Positions 35,737 to 44,289 of a stretch of 64,000 bases of DNA are shown in pieces. The stretch is from the NCBI GenBank assembly GCA_963774745.1, contig CAVZGE010000003.1, forward strand, positions 434,001-498,000, written 5' to 3'. The stretch is from Prado023 sp963774745 (GTDB lineage: Bacteria > Actinomycetota > Actinomycetes > S36-B12 > CAIYMF01). The notes beneath the pieces are model-generated. The model was not told the DNA's origin. It ran no database searches and saw only the letters and a program-made list of their open reading frames with translations. Each line of letters opens with the position of its first letter. Position 1 is the first letter of the stretch. The translations under genes and the position numbers were made by a program.

Positions 35737-38433
35737 TGTCCGTGTCCGTCAAGAACATGATGCGTGTCCTCGCGGGGACCGCCGGGGTGCTGCTCGTGGC
35801 GGGGGCCGCGGGGCCAGGCGCAGCCGCCGTCAGCACCGAGGACTCCGGCGACGTGCAGGCCGTCGTGCGCAAGACCGTCCGGCAGGCCGCCACCGCGACC
35901 GGTGAGGTCACCAACAGCACCATGTACACCCAGATCTCGGCGGTCGGCAACGGCACGAAGACCGTGACGGTCCCGGTCGGGACGACGAGCAACCGCAACC
36001 TCAACAGCTTCGGCCCGTTCCCGATGGAGGGCGAGTCGATGGTCGTCGACCTGAGCGTGGCAGACGGGAGCGGAGTCGAGCAGCGCACGGTGACCGACGC
36101 CGACATCGCCCCGATGGCGGTCTCGGTCAAGGTCATGCTCGACGGCACGGAGGTTGCGCCCGAGGACGTGGTCGGTGCCAGCGGTGTGCTCGACGTGGAG
36201 TACACGGTGCGCAACACCACCGCCACGCATCGGAGCCGGTGACGTTCACCGACGTCGAGGACAAGGAGATCACCGAGGACATCGAGGTCGGCTGATCCGT
36301 TCGCCGGCTCGCTCGACGTCACGCTGCCCCAGGGCTTCAACGAGGTCACGGCGCCGGGCGCAACGGTCGCCGGGCAACGGGCAGAACCAGACGCTGCTCG
36401 GCTACACCTTCGTGCTGTTCCCGCCGCTGGGCTCGTCGGAGGTGAAGGTCGGCTACCAGTCGCGGATCAGCAACGGCCAGATGCCGGCCGCTGAGTTCTC
36501 GTTCCTGCCGATCGTGCCGTTCGACAACAGCACCATCGCGGGCACCACCGAGGCCTACAAGGGTGGCGCGTCCACCGGCGCCTCGATCTTCGGCGCCGGC
36601 ACCCAGATCGGCGACAACCTGCTCAAGCTCCAGGACGGCGCCGGCAAGCTCGTCGCCGGACTGGGTCAGCTCTCGGCCGGCGCGAGCCAGCTGTCCGATG
36701 GACTGGTCAACACCGCGGCTCCGGGCTCGGCGGCACTCGCCGACGGCGCCAACCAGGTGGCCGACGGCTTGGACGAGTTGAACAGCAACGTGCCCGCGCT
36801 GGAGGAGGGCGTCTCGGATCTCAACGCCGGGGCCCAGAAGCTCAACAACGGCGCCGAGCAGGTCGCGGATGGGAACGCCGATCTGGCCGCAGGTATCTCG
36901 TCGCTGAACAAGGGCCTCAACCTGCTGTCGCAGGGTGTGGCGGCGCTTCCGACGGACATCCAGAAGAACGCCGGCTACGTCAAGCTCCAGGAGGCCCTGA
37001 CAGGCGTCCAGAAGGCGATCGGGACGAAGCCTTCCGGGCCGGTGGCCAAGCCAGCGACGCTGAGTGAGGCGCTCACCAATCTGGAGTTCGGCTTGGACAA
37101 CCCGTCCTGCAACAAGGCGGATCCGGTACACCACCAAGTGCGGCTACAAGCAGGTCCTCGAGATTCGTCGAGGCAGTTCGGTAGCCAGCTGATCGCGCGA
37201 TCTCCGGGAGCCAAAGAGGCACTCACCAAGATCCGTCAGGCGCTCAGGACAACGTCCTCAACGGCCGCGGGCCGGACTACACGCCTCCGTTGGCACGGCA
37301 TTCGTGACTGCCACCAAGGACCTTCAGCACCAAGTTGGCGATGCGTTCCGACGGATCCTGCGAATCCCAGCGTCTGGCAGTTGCGCTGCAGCGACGACTG
37401 ATCCGGCGCTCTCTGGTCTGACCTACTCCACACTGGGGTTCTACTCGAAGGCACTTGGATCCACCAGCACGCCTGGTGACACGGTCCTTTTGGCCTTGAC
37501 CAGATTCTCAAGAAGATTGGTCGCCGACTACTGACGGTACCGCGCTGAATGCATTGGCTCGCTTGGTAGCCGGAATCGGAACCCAGGTGACTTCCCGGCT
37601 CGCTGACGTCCCACCAAGCCGCCAACGACCCTGTACTACGGACTCGAAGGGATCCGGGCGGGGTTGACCAATCCGAAGTGCGATCTGAATGATCCTCAGA
37701 ACACGAAGAACCCTTGCGGGATCAAGGAGATCCAGGCCCTGGTGAGCGGTGGCATCAATCAGTTGGTTGCTGGCATCTCGCAGGAGTTGCTGAAGAACAT
37801 CGGCTCCTCGCCGGCTGCCAAGGGGTGCGATCCGACCAAGACGCTGACCTGTGCCTCGGCGGCGCTGACTGCTGGGTCTGCGGCGCTGGCGTCAGGCGCA
37901 TCTGACCTGGCCGACGGTACCGACACCCTCGCGGCCGGCACCAAGTCGCTCAACTCCAAGGTGCCGACCCTGGCCAGTGGCGTCGCCCAGCTCGACGACG
38001 GTGCCTCTCAGGTTGCCGATGGTGCGGACAAGCTGGCCGACGGGCCTCGGCGATGCGGCCGATGGCTCCGGCCAACTGGCCGACGGCCTGGCCCAGGCCG
38101 AGCCGGGTGGCGCCCAGATCGAGGCTGGCGCGGGTCAGCTCAAGGAGGAGGGTGCCGACAAGCTGGCCGATACCGGCAAGGAGGCACAGCTCGGCTACGC
38201 CCGGAACGTGGCACTGCTCGAAGCCGCGCAGCAGGCAGGTCTCGAGGGCGCGGGCATCCCGTTCGGGCCGGCTGAGGGCACCGACGTCGTGACGACGGGT
38301 GCCTACAAGATGTACGTGGCCGGAGTCGCCGCCGACACCGAGAACAACGCGCTGAAGTTCGGCCTCGGCGCGCTGCTCATCGCCGGCGCCGGTGGTGCGG
38401 CCTTCGCGGCAGCGCAGGAAGTTCGCCGCCTAG
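35736..38433 (+). pseudogene. Exported xxxLxxG heptad-repeat protein with C-terminal membrane anchor, broken by many indels
   Basis: The ATG at 35736 opens a signal peptide (residues 8-33) and an N-terminal domain. Frames join after a missing base near 36230, extra bases near 36288 and 36371, 37129, several in 37190-37660, 38042 and 38418, to a TAG at 38431-38433 (about 898 aa). Long runs of the form QLSAGASQLSDGL, NNGAEQVADGNADLAAG and ADGADKLADG give an LxxG coiled heptad pattern, as in YhgE/Pip-type proteins. Two modules GLxNPxCxxxDP...KCGxK (one around 37090-37160, one around 37655-37730) interrupt the repeats. A final helix LGALLIAGAGGAAFAAA anchors it. The middle is lower in GC. Whether it is decayed or misassembled is unknown. 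Confidence 0.72.
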
Positions 38434-38443
38434 CCGATCCGGC

Positions 38444-39394
38444 TCAACCAGCACGACCATCTGCCCGGCACCCGATGATCAGGGTGCCGGGCAGATGCGT
38501 TCCACGCAGGGGGCTCCACCCGCCCCACGTGGCGTCGTTCCAGTCCGGCCACTCAGGCTCGACCATCGTCTCGATGGTGAAGCCCGCGCCGACCAGCGCG
38601 GCGACGTAGTCGCCGACCGTCCGGTGGAACTCGGCGTAGACCGCAACGCCCGACCCGTCACGCTCGACGTAGGGGGTCCGGTCGAAGTAGGAACCCGAAA
38701 CCGACAGCCCGGCGGGACCCGGATCATCGGGGAACGCCCAGCGCACCGGGTGCGTGACGGAGAACACCCACCGCCCGCCTGGTCGCAGCACGCGCCGGAC
38801 CTCGGCCAGCAGCCGGGGGAGATCGGCCACGAACTGGATCGCCCCGTACGCGGCGAAGGCCGCGTCGAAGGTCACGTCCGGGAAGGGCAGTGCGGTCGCC
38901 GTGGCGGCCACCACGTCTGCCGGCGGAACTGACCGGCGCGCGTGTTCCAGTTGGTTCACGGCGATGTCCACCCCGACCGCGTCCACCCCACGAGCGGCCA
39001 ACCACCGCGAGCTCTGTGCCGCCCCACATCCCACTTCGAGCACGCGCTGGCCCACGAGTTCGCCGGGAGGACCCAGCAGCCCCGCGTCGGCCTCGGCCAA
39101 CCCCTCGGGTCCCCAGACGAATCCGGCCCCACCACTCCCAGCCTCGCCAACCCCACCGTTCATTCGTCGGTAGTCGATTCGGTCGATTGAGCCGTCGGTA
39201 TCGACTACCAGCGCGGCCCGGCCGGCGAGGAACGCCCCGTGCTCAGCCTGGTAGGCGTCGGCCTCGGCCTCCCAGTACGTCCGCGAGGCCCGATCCACCT
39301 CGGCTGCGTCGATGCCGGCACGGCCGGCGGACCCCTCCACCTCCCACGAGGGCGGCGCGGGCGCTGCGGGTGGCCCCTCGGCGGCTTGTGTCAT
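38444..39394 (-). CDS. Class I SAM-dependent methyltransferase
   Basis: The start chosen, ATG at 39394, gives a 316-residue protein with an Ala/Pro-rich lead of about 45 residues; an upstream ATG at 39499 is in frame but adds a non-conserved tail. Motif I VLEVGCGAAQSSRWLA, motif II with acidic end VDAVGVDIA, ATALPFPDVTFDAAFAAYGAIQF (motif post II) and LRPGGRWVFSVTHPVRW (motif III) define a Rossmann methyltransferase of the Methyltransf_11/25 type. The SAM-binding core is complete. The substrate is unknown. The initiator ATG lies within one arm of a palindrome. Confidence 0.87.
   Translation of the reverse strand: MTQAAEGPPAAPAPPSWEVEGSAGRAGIDAAEVDRASRTYWEAEADAYQAEHGAFLAGRAALVVDTDGSIDRIDYRRMNGGVGEAGSGGAGFVWGPEGLAEADAGLLGPPGELVGQRVLEVGCGAAQSSRWLAARGVDAVGVDIAVNQLEHARRSVPPADVVAATATALPFPDVTFDAAFAAYGAIQFVADLPRLLAEVRRVLRPGGRWVFSVTHPVRWAFPDDPGPAGLSVSGSYFDRTPYVERDGSGVAVYAEFHRTVGDYVAALVGAGFTIETMVEPEWPDWNDATWGGWSPLRGTHLPGTLIIGCRADGRAG
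38458..38497. terminator. Bidirectional hairpin between converging genes
   Basis: This is a perfect 16-base-pair stem: CATCTGCCCGGCACCC at 38458-38473 and GGGTGCCGGGCAGATG at 38482-38497, with loop GATGATCA. It lies 25 bases after the heptad-repeat gene stop and inside the last codons of the converging methyltransferase. It could end transcription from both sides. Confidence 0.8.
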
Positions 39395-39428
39395 CGATCG
39401 GGCCACAATCCGGCCGGATCGATGACAC
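39388..39428. repeat. Intergenic palindrome (GTGTCAT family, copy 1)
   Basis: Arms GTGTCATCGATC (39388-39399) and GATCGATGACAC (39417-39428) pair perfectly over 12 bases, with a further GGCC/GGCC inside. The left arm contains the methyltransferase start codon. The arm sequence is closely related to the hairpin at 58348-58400, suggesting a dispersed element. Confidence 0.7.
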
Positions 39429-39667
39429 ACCGGGGTCGGGGGCGTCTCGTCGTCGCCCGGTTCGTCCGATTCGTCTGGTCGTGGCGGGTTCGAGATCACG
39501 TGCGGTATCCTGTCAGGGCGTTACGGGCCTGCAGCGTCTCAGACGTAGTAGGCGCGCGCGTTCATGTCGTTCCCATCGGTCAGGCGTCACCGGCCAAGGA
39601 TTCGCGGCGGTGGACACTGGCCCGTGCACGTGACAACGACATCTATCCACCGGAGCAGAACCACTCC

Positions 39668-41137
39668 ATGACCATCACCCCCACCACCTCCGCCCCCCAG
39701 GTCGCGATCAACGACATCGGTAGCGTTGAGGATTTCCTGGCCGCGATCGACGCGACCATCAAGAACTTCGATGACGGCGACATCGTCGAGGGCACCATCG
39801 TCAAGGTCGACCGTGACGAGGTCCTTCTCGACATCGGCTACAAGACCGAGGGCGTCATCCCCTCCCGTGAGCTGTCCATCAAGCATGACGTGGACCCGTC
39901 CGAGATCGTGTCGGTCGGCGACGTCGTCGAGGCCCTCGTCCTGCAGAAGGAGGACAAGGAGGGTCGCCTGATCCTGTCCAAGAAGCGCGCCCAGTACGAG
40001 CGCGCGTGGGGCACGATCGAGAAGATCAAGGAGGAGGACGGCGTCGTCACCGGCAAGGTGATCGAGGTCGTCAAGGGCGGCCTGATCCTCGACATCGGCC
40101 TGCGCGGCTTCCTGCCCGCGTCGCTGGTCGAGATGCGCCGCGTCCGCGACCTCCAGCCGTACGTCGGCAAGGAGATCGAGGCCAAGATCATCGAGCTCGA
40201 CAAGAACCGCAACAACGTGGTCCTGTCGCGGCGTGCCTGGCTCGAGCAGACGCAGTCCGAGGTCCGCTCGAACTTCCTCAACCAGCTCCAGCGCGGCCAG
40301 ATCCGCAACGGTGTGGTGTCCTCGATCGTCAACTTCGGCGCGTTCGTCGACCTCGGCGGCGTGGACGGCCTGGTGCACGTCTCCGAGCTGTCCTGGAAGC
40401 ACATCGACCACCCGAGTGAGGTCGTGGCCGTCGGCGACGAGGTCACCGTGGAGGTGCTCGACGTCGACATGGACCGCGAGCGCGTCTCGCTGTCGCTCAA
40501 GGCGACCCAGGAGGATCCGTGGCAGCACTTCGCCCGGACCCACCAGATGGGCCAGGTCGTGCCCGGCAAGGTCACCAAGCTCGTCCCCTTCGGCGCGTTC
40601 GTGCGTGTCGAGGAGGGCATCGAGGGCCTGGTGCACATCTCCGAGCTGGCCGAGCGCCACGTGGAGATCCCCGAGCAGGTCGTGACCGTCAACGACGACA
40701 TCTTCGTCAAGGTCATCGACATCGACCTCGAGCGTCGTCGGATCTCGCTGAGCCTCAAGCAGGCCAACGAGAACACGACCGGTGCCGGCTCCGAGGAGTT
40801 CGACCCCTACCTGTACGGCATGGCCCCGTCCTACGACGAGGCTGGCGCCTACATCGGTCCGGAGGGCTTCGACCCCGAGACCGGCGAGTGGAAGGTCGGC
40901 TTCGAGGACCAGCGTGCCGAGTGGGAGGCGCAGTACGCCGAGGCGCACGCCCGCTGGGAGCAGCACATGAAGCAGGTCGAGGAGGCCAAGACGGCCGACC
41001 AGGCTGCGGCACTCGAGACCGGCGAGGGTGTGGGCTCCTACAGCTCGACCGCACCGGCGGCCGCCGAGGGTGCGGGCACCCTGGCCACCGACGAGGCTCT
41101 GCAGGCTTTGCGCGAGAAGCTGACCGGCGGCGCGTGA
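39668..41137 (+). CDS. rpsA: 30S ribosomal protein S1
   Basis: S1 binds mRNA leaders at the 30S platform. The 489-residue protein has four S1 OB domains, at about 38-105 (GDIVEGTIVKVDRDEVLLDIGYKTEG), 120-190 (VTGKVIEVVKGGLILDIGLRGFLP), 205-275 (RNGVVSSIVNFGAFVDLGGVDGLVH) and 290-360 (VPGKVTKLVPFGAFVRVEEGIEGLVH), plus an acidic Ala-rich tail. Four domains is usual for actinobacteria. The ATG at 39668 has GGAG about 14 bases before it. Its 240-base leader has a TATCCT box near 39513 that might be a -10. Confidence 0.96.
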   Translation: MTITPTTSAPQVAINDIGSVEDFLAAIDATIKNFDDGDIVEGTIVKVDRDEVLLDIGYKTEGVIPSRELSIKHDVDPSEIVSVGDVVEALVLQKEDKEGRLILSKKRAQYERAWGTIEKIKEEDGVVTGKVIEVVKGGLILDIGLRGFLPASLVEMRRVRDLQPYVGKEIEAKIIELDKNRNNVVLSRRAWLEQTQSEVRSNFLNQLQRGQIRNGVVSSIVNFGAFVDLGGVDGLVHVSELSWKHIDHPSEVVAVGDEVTVEVLDVDMDRERVSLSLKATQEDPWQHFARTHQMGQVVPGKVTKLVPFGAFVRVEEGIEGLVHISELAERHVEIPEQVVTVNDDIFVKVIDIDLERRRISLSLKQANENTTGAGSEEFDPYLYGMAPSYDEAGAYIGPEGFDPETGEWKVGFEDQRAEWEAQYAEAHARWEQHMKQVEEAKTADQAAALETGEGVGSYSSTAPAAAEGAGTLATDEALQALREKLTGGA

Positions 41138-41175
41138 CGCGCTGACTGGTTCGGCCGCATCGCTGGCTGAACGCA

Positions 41176-41216
41176 CCGAACGGCCCCGGGACCCACGCGG
41201 TTCCGGGGCCGTTCGG
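41176..41216 (+). terminator. Terminator hairpin after rpsA
   Basis: A perfect 14-base stem, CCGAACGGCCCCGG (41176-41189) against CCGGGGCCGTTCGG (41203-41216), has a 13-base loop. It begins 38 bases after the rpsA stop. No T-tract follows. Confidence 0.85.
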
Positions 41217-41259
41217 CGTCCTGAGCGGCGGCACCGCCCGAGCCCGCCCACCGCACCCC

Positions 41260-41357
41260 AGTCCCGGTTCGTCGTCCCGAAGTTCGTCCCCCGGTCCGTC
41301 CCCCCGAAGTTCGTCCCCCGGTTCGTCCCCCGGTTCGTCCACCCCAAGTTCGTCCAC
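41260..41357. repeat. GTTCGTCC minisatellite downstream of rpsA
   Basis: About seven or eight units of a 12- to 15-base repeat lie head to tail: CCCGGTTCGTCC (three near-exact copies, one with GGTCCG) alternating with CCCCGAAGTTCGTCC (three copies). There is no coding frame that makes sense here. The unit core GTTCGTCC recurs in the adjacent hairpin as its complement GGACGA. The array sits between the rpsA terminator and the converging flippase gene. Confidence 0.8.
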
Positions 41358-41380
41358 TTTCCGGTGGACCGACCCGAGGC

Positions 41381-41512
41381 TCGTCCGGATCTCGGAGCGC
41401 CGATGGTCGCAGATCCGGACGAATCGCAACCGCACGGAACGGGAGCGGCCACGCCGGATCGGTGACGCCCGTTCCGCGGGGGCGGGTCAGGGAGCGGCCA
41501 CGCCGGAGCGGT
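41381..41512. repeat. Hairpins and a 23-base direct repeat between rpsA and the flippase gene
   Basis: Together with the minisatellite this accounts for the 398-base gap 41138-41535, which holds no gene. TCGTCCGGATCT (41381-41392) pairs with AGATCCGGACGA (41411-41422). CGGAACGGG (41435-41443) pairs with CCCGTTCCG (41468-41476). A direct repeat beginning GGGAGCGGCCACGCCGGA occurs at 41441-41463 and 41490-41512. The hairpins may end the minus-strand flippase transcript. Confidence 0.7.
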
Positions 41513-41535
41513 CACCATCCGGCCGCGGCGGTGGA

Positions 41536-42807
41536 TCAGGCGGCGGGGGTGACGATCGGCTCGTCGGCGTCGGCACGGGCCAACGCGCTGGTCCGTGCCC
41601 AGACGAGTCCCGCCAGGGCGACCGTCCAGGCCACCGATGCGGCCACAGCGGCCAGGGCGTGGATCGAGGTGCCCAGCCACAGCCCGAGCCCGGCAAGGGC
41701 TGCGACGCCGCCCCACAGCAGCAGCGTCGCACGCCGATCGTGGTGGGCCATCCGGGCGTAGAGCAGCACCTGGACAACCCCGAAGCCGGCACCGGCCAGG
41801 GCGAAGATCCAGGCCTCCTGGGCGACGGCCAGGTACTGGGTGCCGGACATGAACCTGACGATGAACCGCGGCAGCGCGGCAACGACCAGCGTCGCGAGCA
41901 GCCCCAGGCCGGCCACCGCCACGATCGCCTGCCGCTGGGCGTTGCGCGAGCCGGCGACCATGCGCGGGAAGGCCGCGACGAGGACCGCCTGCGGCAGGAA
42001 GAACACCGCGCGGGCGATCAGGGCGCCCGCCGCGTACAGGCCGGCGTCGAAGGCGGGCAGCTGTGCCCGGGCGATCAGGACGTCGAGATTGGTCAGGGCG
42101 TAGAGCGCGATCAGGGCGTGGGCGGCATGACCGACCTCGACGAGGAACTGCCGGGGCCCCTCCTCGCTGGACCCCCACGGGGGCTGGCCGACCAGCAGGA
42201 ACTGCCCGGCGACGGCGCCCAGTGTCGCACCGACCGCGAGTCCCACGATCGTGGAACCAGCCGTGCCGACCACCGCCGCCCCCACGATCGCACCGCCCAC
42301 CCGGGCAGTGGTGGCAACCACGTACAGCGCCCCCAGGCGCTTGTGCCGCTCAGCGCCCTGGAGCAGGCCGAGCTGGGCGCCGGTCACGGTGAAGGGGATG
42401 AACGTGGCCCCGACGACCACGACGGCAGCGACGTCCGACAGGTTCAGGGCGTTGCTGATCAACGGGGCCAGGACCACGGTCAGGGCGCACGCGAGGCCGC
42501 CCACGAGGAGCACCGAGCCCGCGCCGATGTGCTCGGACGAGTGCCCCGAGGCCACGTGCCGGGCGATGACCACCTGGGTGGCGGCCATCGCCGTGCTGCC
42601 GAACAGCAGGATCACGGCGAGCGCCCCGAAGGCACCGAACTGCTCCGGGCCGAGCAGTCGGGACACCACCAGCATCTGGAGCATCGCGACGATCTGGGAG
42701 ACCACGAGTCCGATGCCCACGATGGCGGTGCCCTGGACCGAGATCCCGGCGGCAGGCGTCCCCGCGGCGGGCCCAGTGGTCACCTGCCCAGCGGGATCGT
42801 CGCTCAC
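41536..42807 (-). CDS. Polysaccharide/lipid flippase-like membrane protein (MOP/MATE superfamily)
   Basis: The protein has about twelve hydrophobic helices, begins after a polar lead with VGIGLVVSQIVAMLQMLVVSRLLGPEQFGAFGALA, and repeats the pattern of oligosaccharide flippases of the MOP superfamily (RLLGPEQFG, LGLLQGAERHKRLG, DAGLYAAGALIARAVFFLPQAVLVAAFPRM). GTG at 42807 gives 423 aa; a TTG at 42846 extends it by 13. It would flip a lipid-linked sugar to the outer leaflet. No glycosyltransferase lies nearby, so the substrate is not suggested. It is divergent from coaE. Confidence 0.83.
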   Translation of the reverse strand: MSDDPAGQVTTGPAAGTPAAGISVQGTAIVGIGLVVSQIVAMLQMLVVSRLLGPEQFGAFGALAVILLFGSTAMAATQVVIARHVASGHSSEHIGAGSVLLVGGLACALTVVLAPLISNALNLSDVAAVVVVGATFIPFTVTGAQLGLLQGAERHKRLGALYVVATTARVGGAIVGAAVVGTAGSTIVGLAVGATLGAVAGQFLLVGQPPWGSSEEGPRQFLVEVGHAAHALIALYALTNLDVLIARAQLPAFDAGLYAAGALIARAVFFLPQAVLVAAFPRMVAGSRNAQRQAIVAVAGLGLLATLVVAALPRFIVRFMSGTQYLAVAQEAWIFALAGAGFGVVQVLLYARMAHHDRRATLLLWGGVAALAGLGLWLGTSIHALAAVAASVAWTVALAGLVWARTSALARADADEPIVTPAA

Positions 42808-42929
42808 CGACCAATCATCGCCCACGCACGCGGGTACCCCGACCAACGACGGGGCGAGCCGGGCGACCCGTCGCCCGACAGGGCAGTCCGCAGGAGGCGG
42901 CGGTCGACCCCGGCTGGCATGCTTCCCCC

Positions 42930-43532
42930 ATGATCAGGGTGGGTTTGACCGGGGGCATCGGCGCGGGCAAGTCCACGGTCTCGCGGATGCTGGCCGACAG
43001 GGGAGCGGTCGTGGTCGACGGCGACCAGATCGCCCGGGACCTCGTCGTCCCCGGGCAGCCCGCGCTGGACGAGATCGTGGCGAGGTTCGGCACCGGCGTG
43101 CTCCAGTCCGATGGCGAGCTCGACCGACCGGGTCTGGCCTCGATCGTCTTCCCGGATCCGCAGGCCCTCGCGGCCCTCGACGCCATCATGCATCCCCGTA
43201 TCGCGCAGCGGGCGGCCGAGATGCTCGATGCCGCAGCCCGCGGGGGCACCCAGATCGTGGTCTACGACATGCCCCTGCTCGTGGAGAACGGGTCGGCCGA
43301 CGACTTCGACCTCGTGATGGTCGTGCACGCACCCATGGAGGTGCGCCTTGCCCGGCTGGCGGTCCGTGGGGTGGCTGTGGCGGACGCCCGTGAGCGGATG
43401 GCGCGGCAGGCCAGCGACGACGAGCGGGCCGAGGTCGCCCACATCCTGATCGACAACGGTGGGGACGAGGACCAGCTCATCGCCCAGGTCGATCGGGCGT
43501 GGTTCCTGCTCCGGGCCGCACTCGGGGAGTGA
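42930..43532 (+). CDS. coaE: Dephospho-CoA kinase
   Basis: CoaE performs the last step of coenzyme A synthesis, phosphorylating the ribose 3'-OH of dephospho-CoA. The 200-residue protein has the P-loop GLTGGIGAGKSTV at residues 6-18, VVDGDQIARDLV, the lid-like HPRIAQRA and VVYDMPLLVENG, and RMARQASDDER. It is the short bacterial form and lacks the extra C-terminal domain found in mycobacteria. Its final 56 bases overlap the end of the converging PAP2 gene. Confidence 0.95.
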   Translation: MIRVGLTGGIGAGKSTVSRMLADRGAVVVDGDQIARDLVVPGQPALDEIVARFGTGVLQSDGELDRPGLASIVFPDPQALAALDAIMHPRIAQRAAEMLDAAARGGTQIVVYDMPLLVENGSADDFDLVMVVHAPMEVRLARLAVRGVAVADARERMARQASDDERAEVAHILIDNGGDEDQLIAQVDRAWFLLRAALGE

Positions 43533-44250
43533 TCGGGGCTGGTGGGACGCGGCTCCACCCGCGGTCCAGGGGCCACCACAGGATCAGGGCGCTGGCCAGC
43601 AGGACTGCCGAGCCGTAGGCCCACCCGGCCAGGATGTCGCTGGGCCAGTGCACGCCCAGGACGATGCGGCTCAGCCCGATGAGGGGGCCGATGACCACCA
43701 GGCAGCGCCCCACGACGACCATCCAGCGCCGCCCCTGTGCCCGGCCGAGCTGGATCAGCACGAGCCCGGTCGCCAGGTACAGGTAGATGCCCACCATGGC
43801 GTGCCCCGACGGGAAGGACTTCTCGAGGTCGGACTCGAACTCCTCGGCCCCGGGGGGCCGGGATCGGCCCATGGCCATCTTCACGGTCTCACTGACCGCA
43901 ACCCCGGCGATCCCGGACATGGCCAGGAGCCCGGCCGCCGCGCGGTGCCGGGCCAGGACGAGGATCACGACGACGACGCTCGCCGCGAGGGCCGACCACA
44001 CCGGAGCGGTCACCAGGCCCAGGACGTGGGCCGCGTCCACCGGCCACCCGAGGGGATCGGCCCAGCCCCGGGTCAGGTCGGTGATCGCGGTGTCGAGGCC
44101 CTTCAGTGCGGTCGCCCCGGTCGCCATGATGACCGTGAGGATCGTGGCCAGGGCGAGGGCGACGACGAGGCCTGCAACGGCCCGGCGGCGGGCCGCGCGG
44201 GCAGGGGTCGGGATCGTCGTGGTCGGTGGCGTTGGGGCGCGGTCGGACAC
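43477..44250 (-). CDS. PAP2-family phosphatase
   Basis: The 257-residue membrane protein has about six helices. The three PAP2 motifs are complete: KMAMGRSRP (motif 1), SFPSGHAM (motif 2) and SRIVLGVHWPSD (motif 3 with catalytic His and Asp). It likely dephosphorylates a lipid phosphate such as undecaprenyl pyrophosphate or phosphatidate on the outer face of the membrane. A Pro-rich C-terminal tail of about 30 residues overlaps the coaE coding end on the other strand. It is divergent from uvrB by 39 bases. Confidence 0.92.
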   Translation of the reverse strand: MSDRAPTPPTTTIPTPARAARRRAVAGLVVALALATILTVIMATGATALKGLDTAITDLTRGWADPLGWPVDAAHVLGLVTAPVWSALAASVVVVILVLARHRAAAGLLAMSGIAGVAVSETVKMAMGRSRPPGAEEFESDLEKSFPSGHAMVGIYLYLATGLVLIQLGRAQGRRWMVVVGRCLVVIGPLIGLSRIVLGVHWPSDILAGWAYGSAVLLASALILWWPLDRGWSRVPPAPITPRVRPGAGTTPDRPGR

Positions 44251-44289
44251 CGCCGCAGACTAGTCGCTCGCGGCTGGCGCAGGGAGCCG

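Noticed and set aside
37304..37534. Separate 76-codon gene
   Set aside because: Its peptide (GLTYSTLGFYSKALGST) fits as an internal part of the frameshifted heptad-repeat protein, with no ribosome site of its own.
41260..41357. CRISPR array
   Set aside because: Units are adjacent with no unique spacers of constant length, and no cas genes are near.
43459..44289. Long extension upstream of uvrB
   Set aside because: It is antisense to the PAP2 phosphatase, which has all three catalytic motifs, so the extension is not coding.
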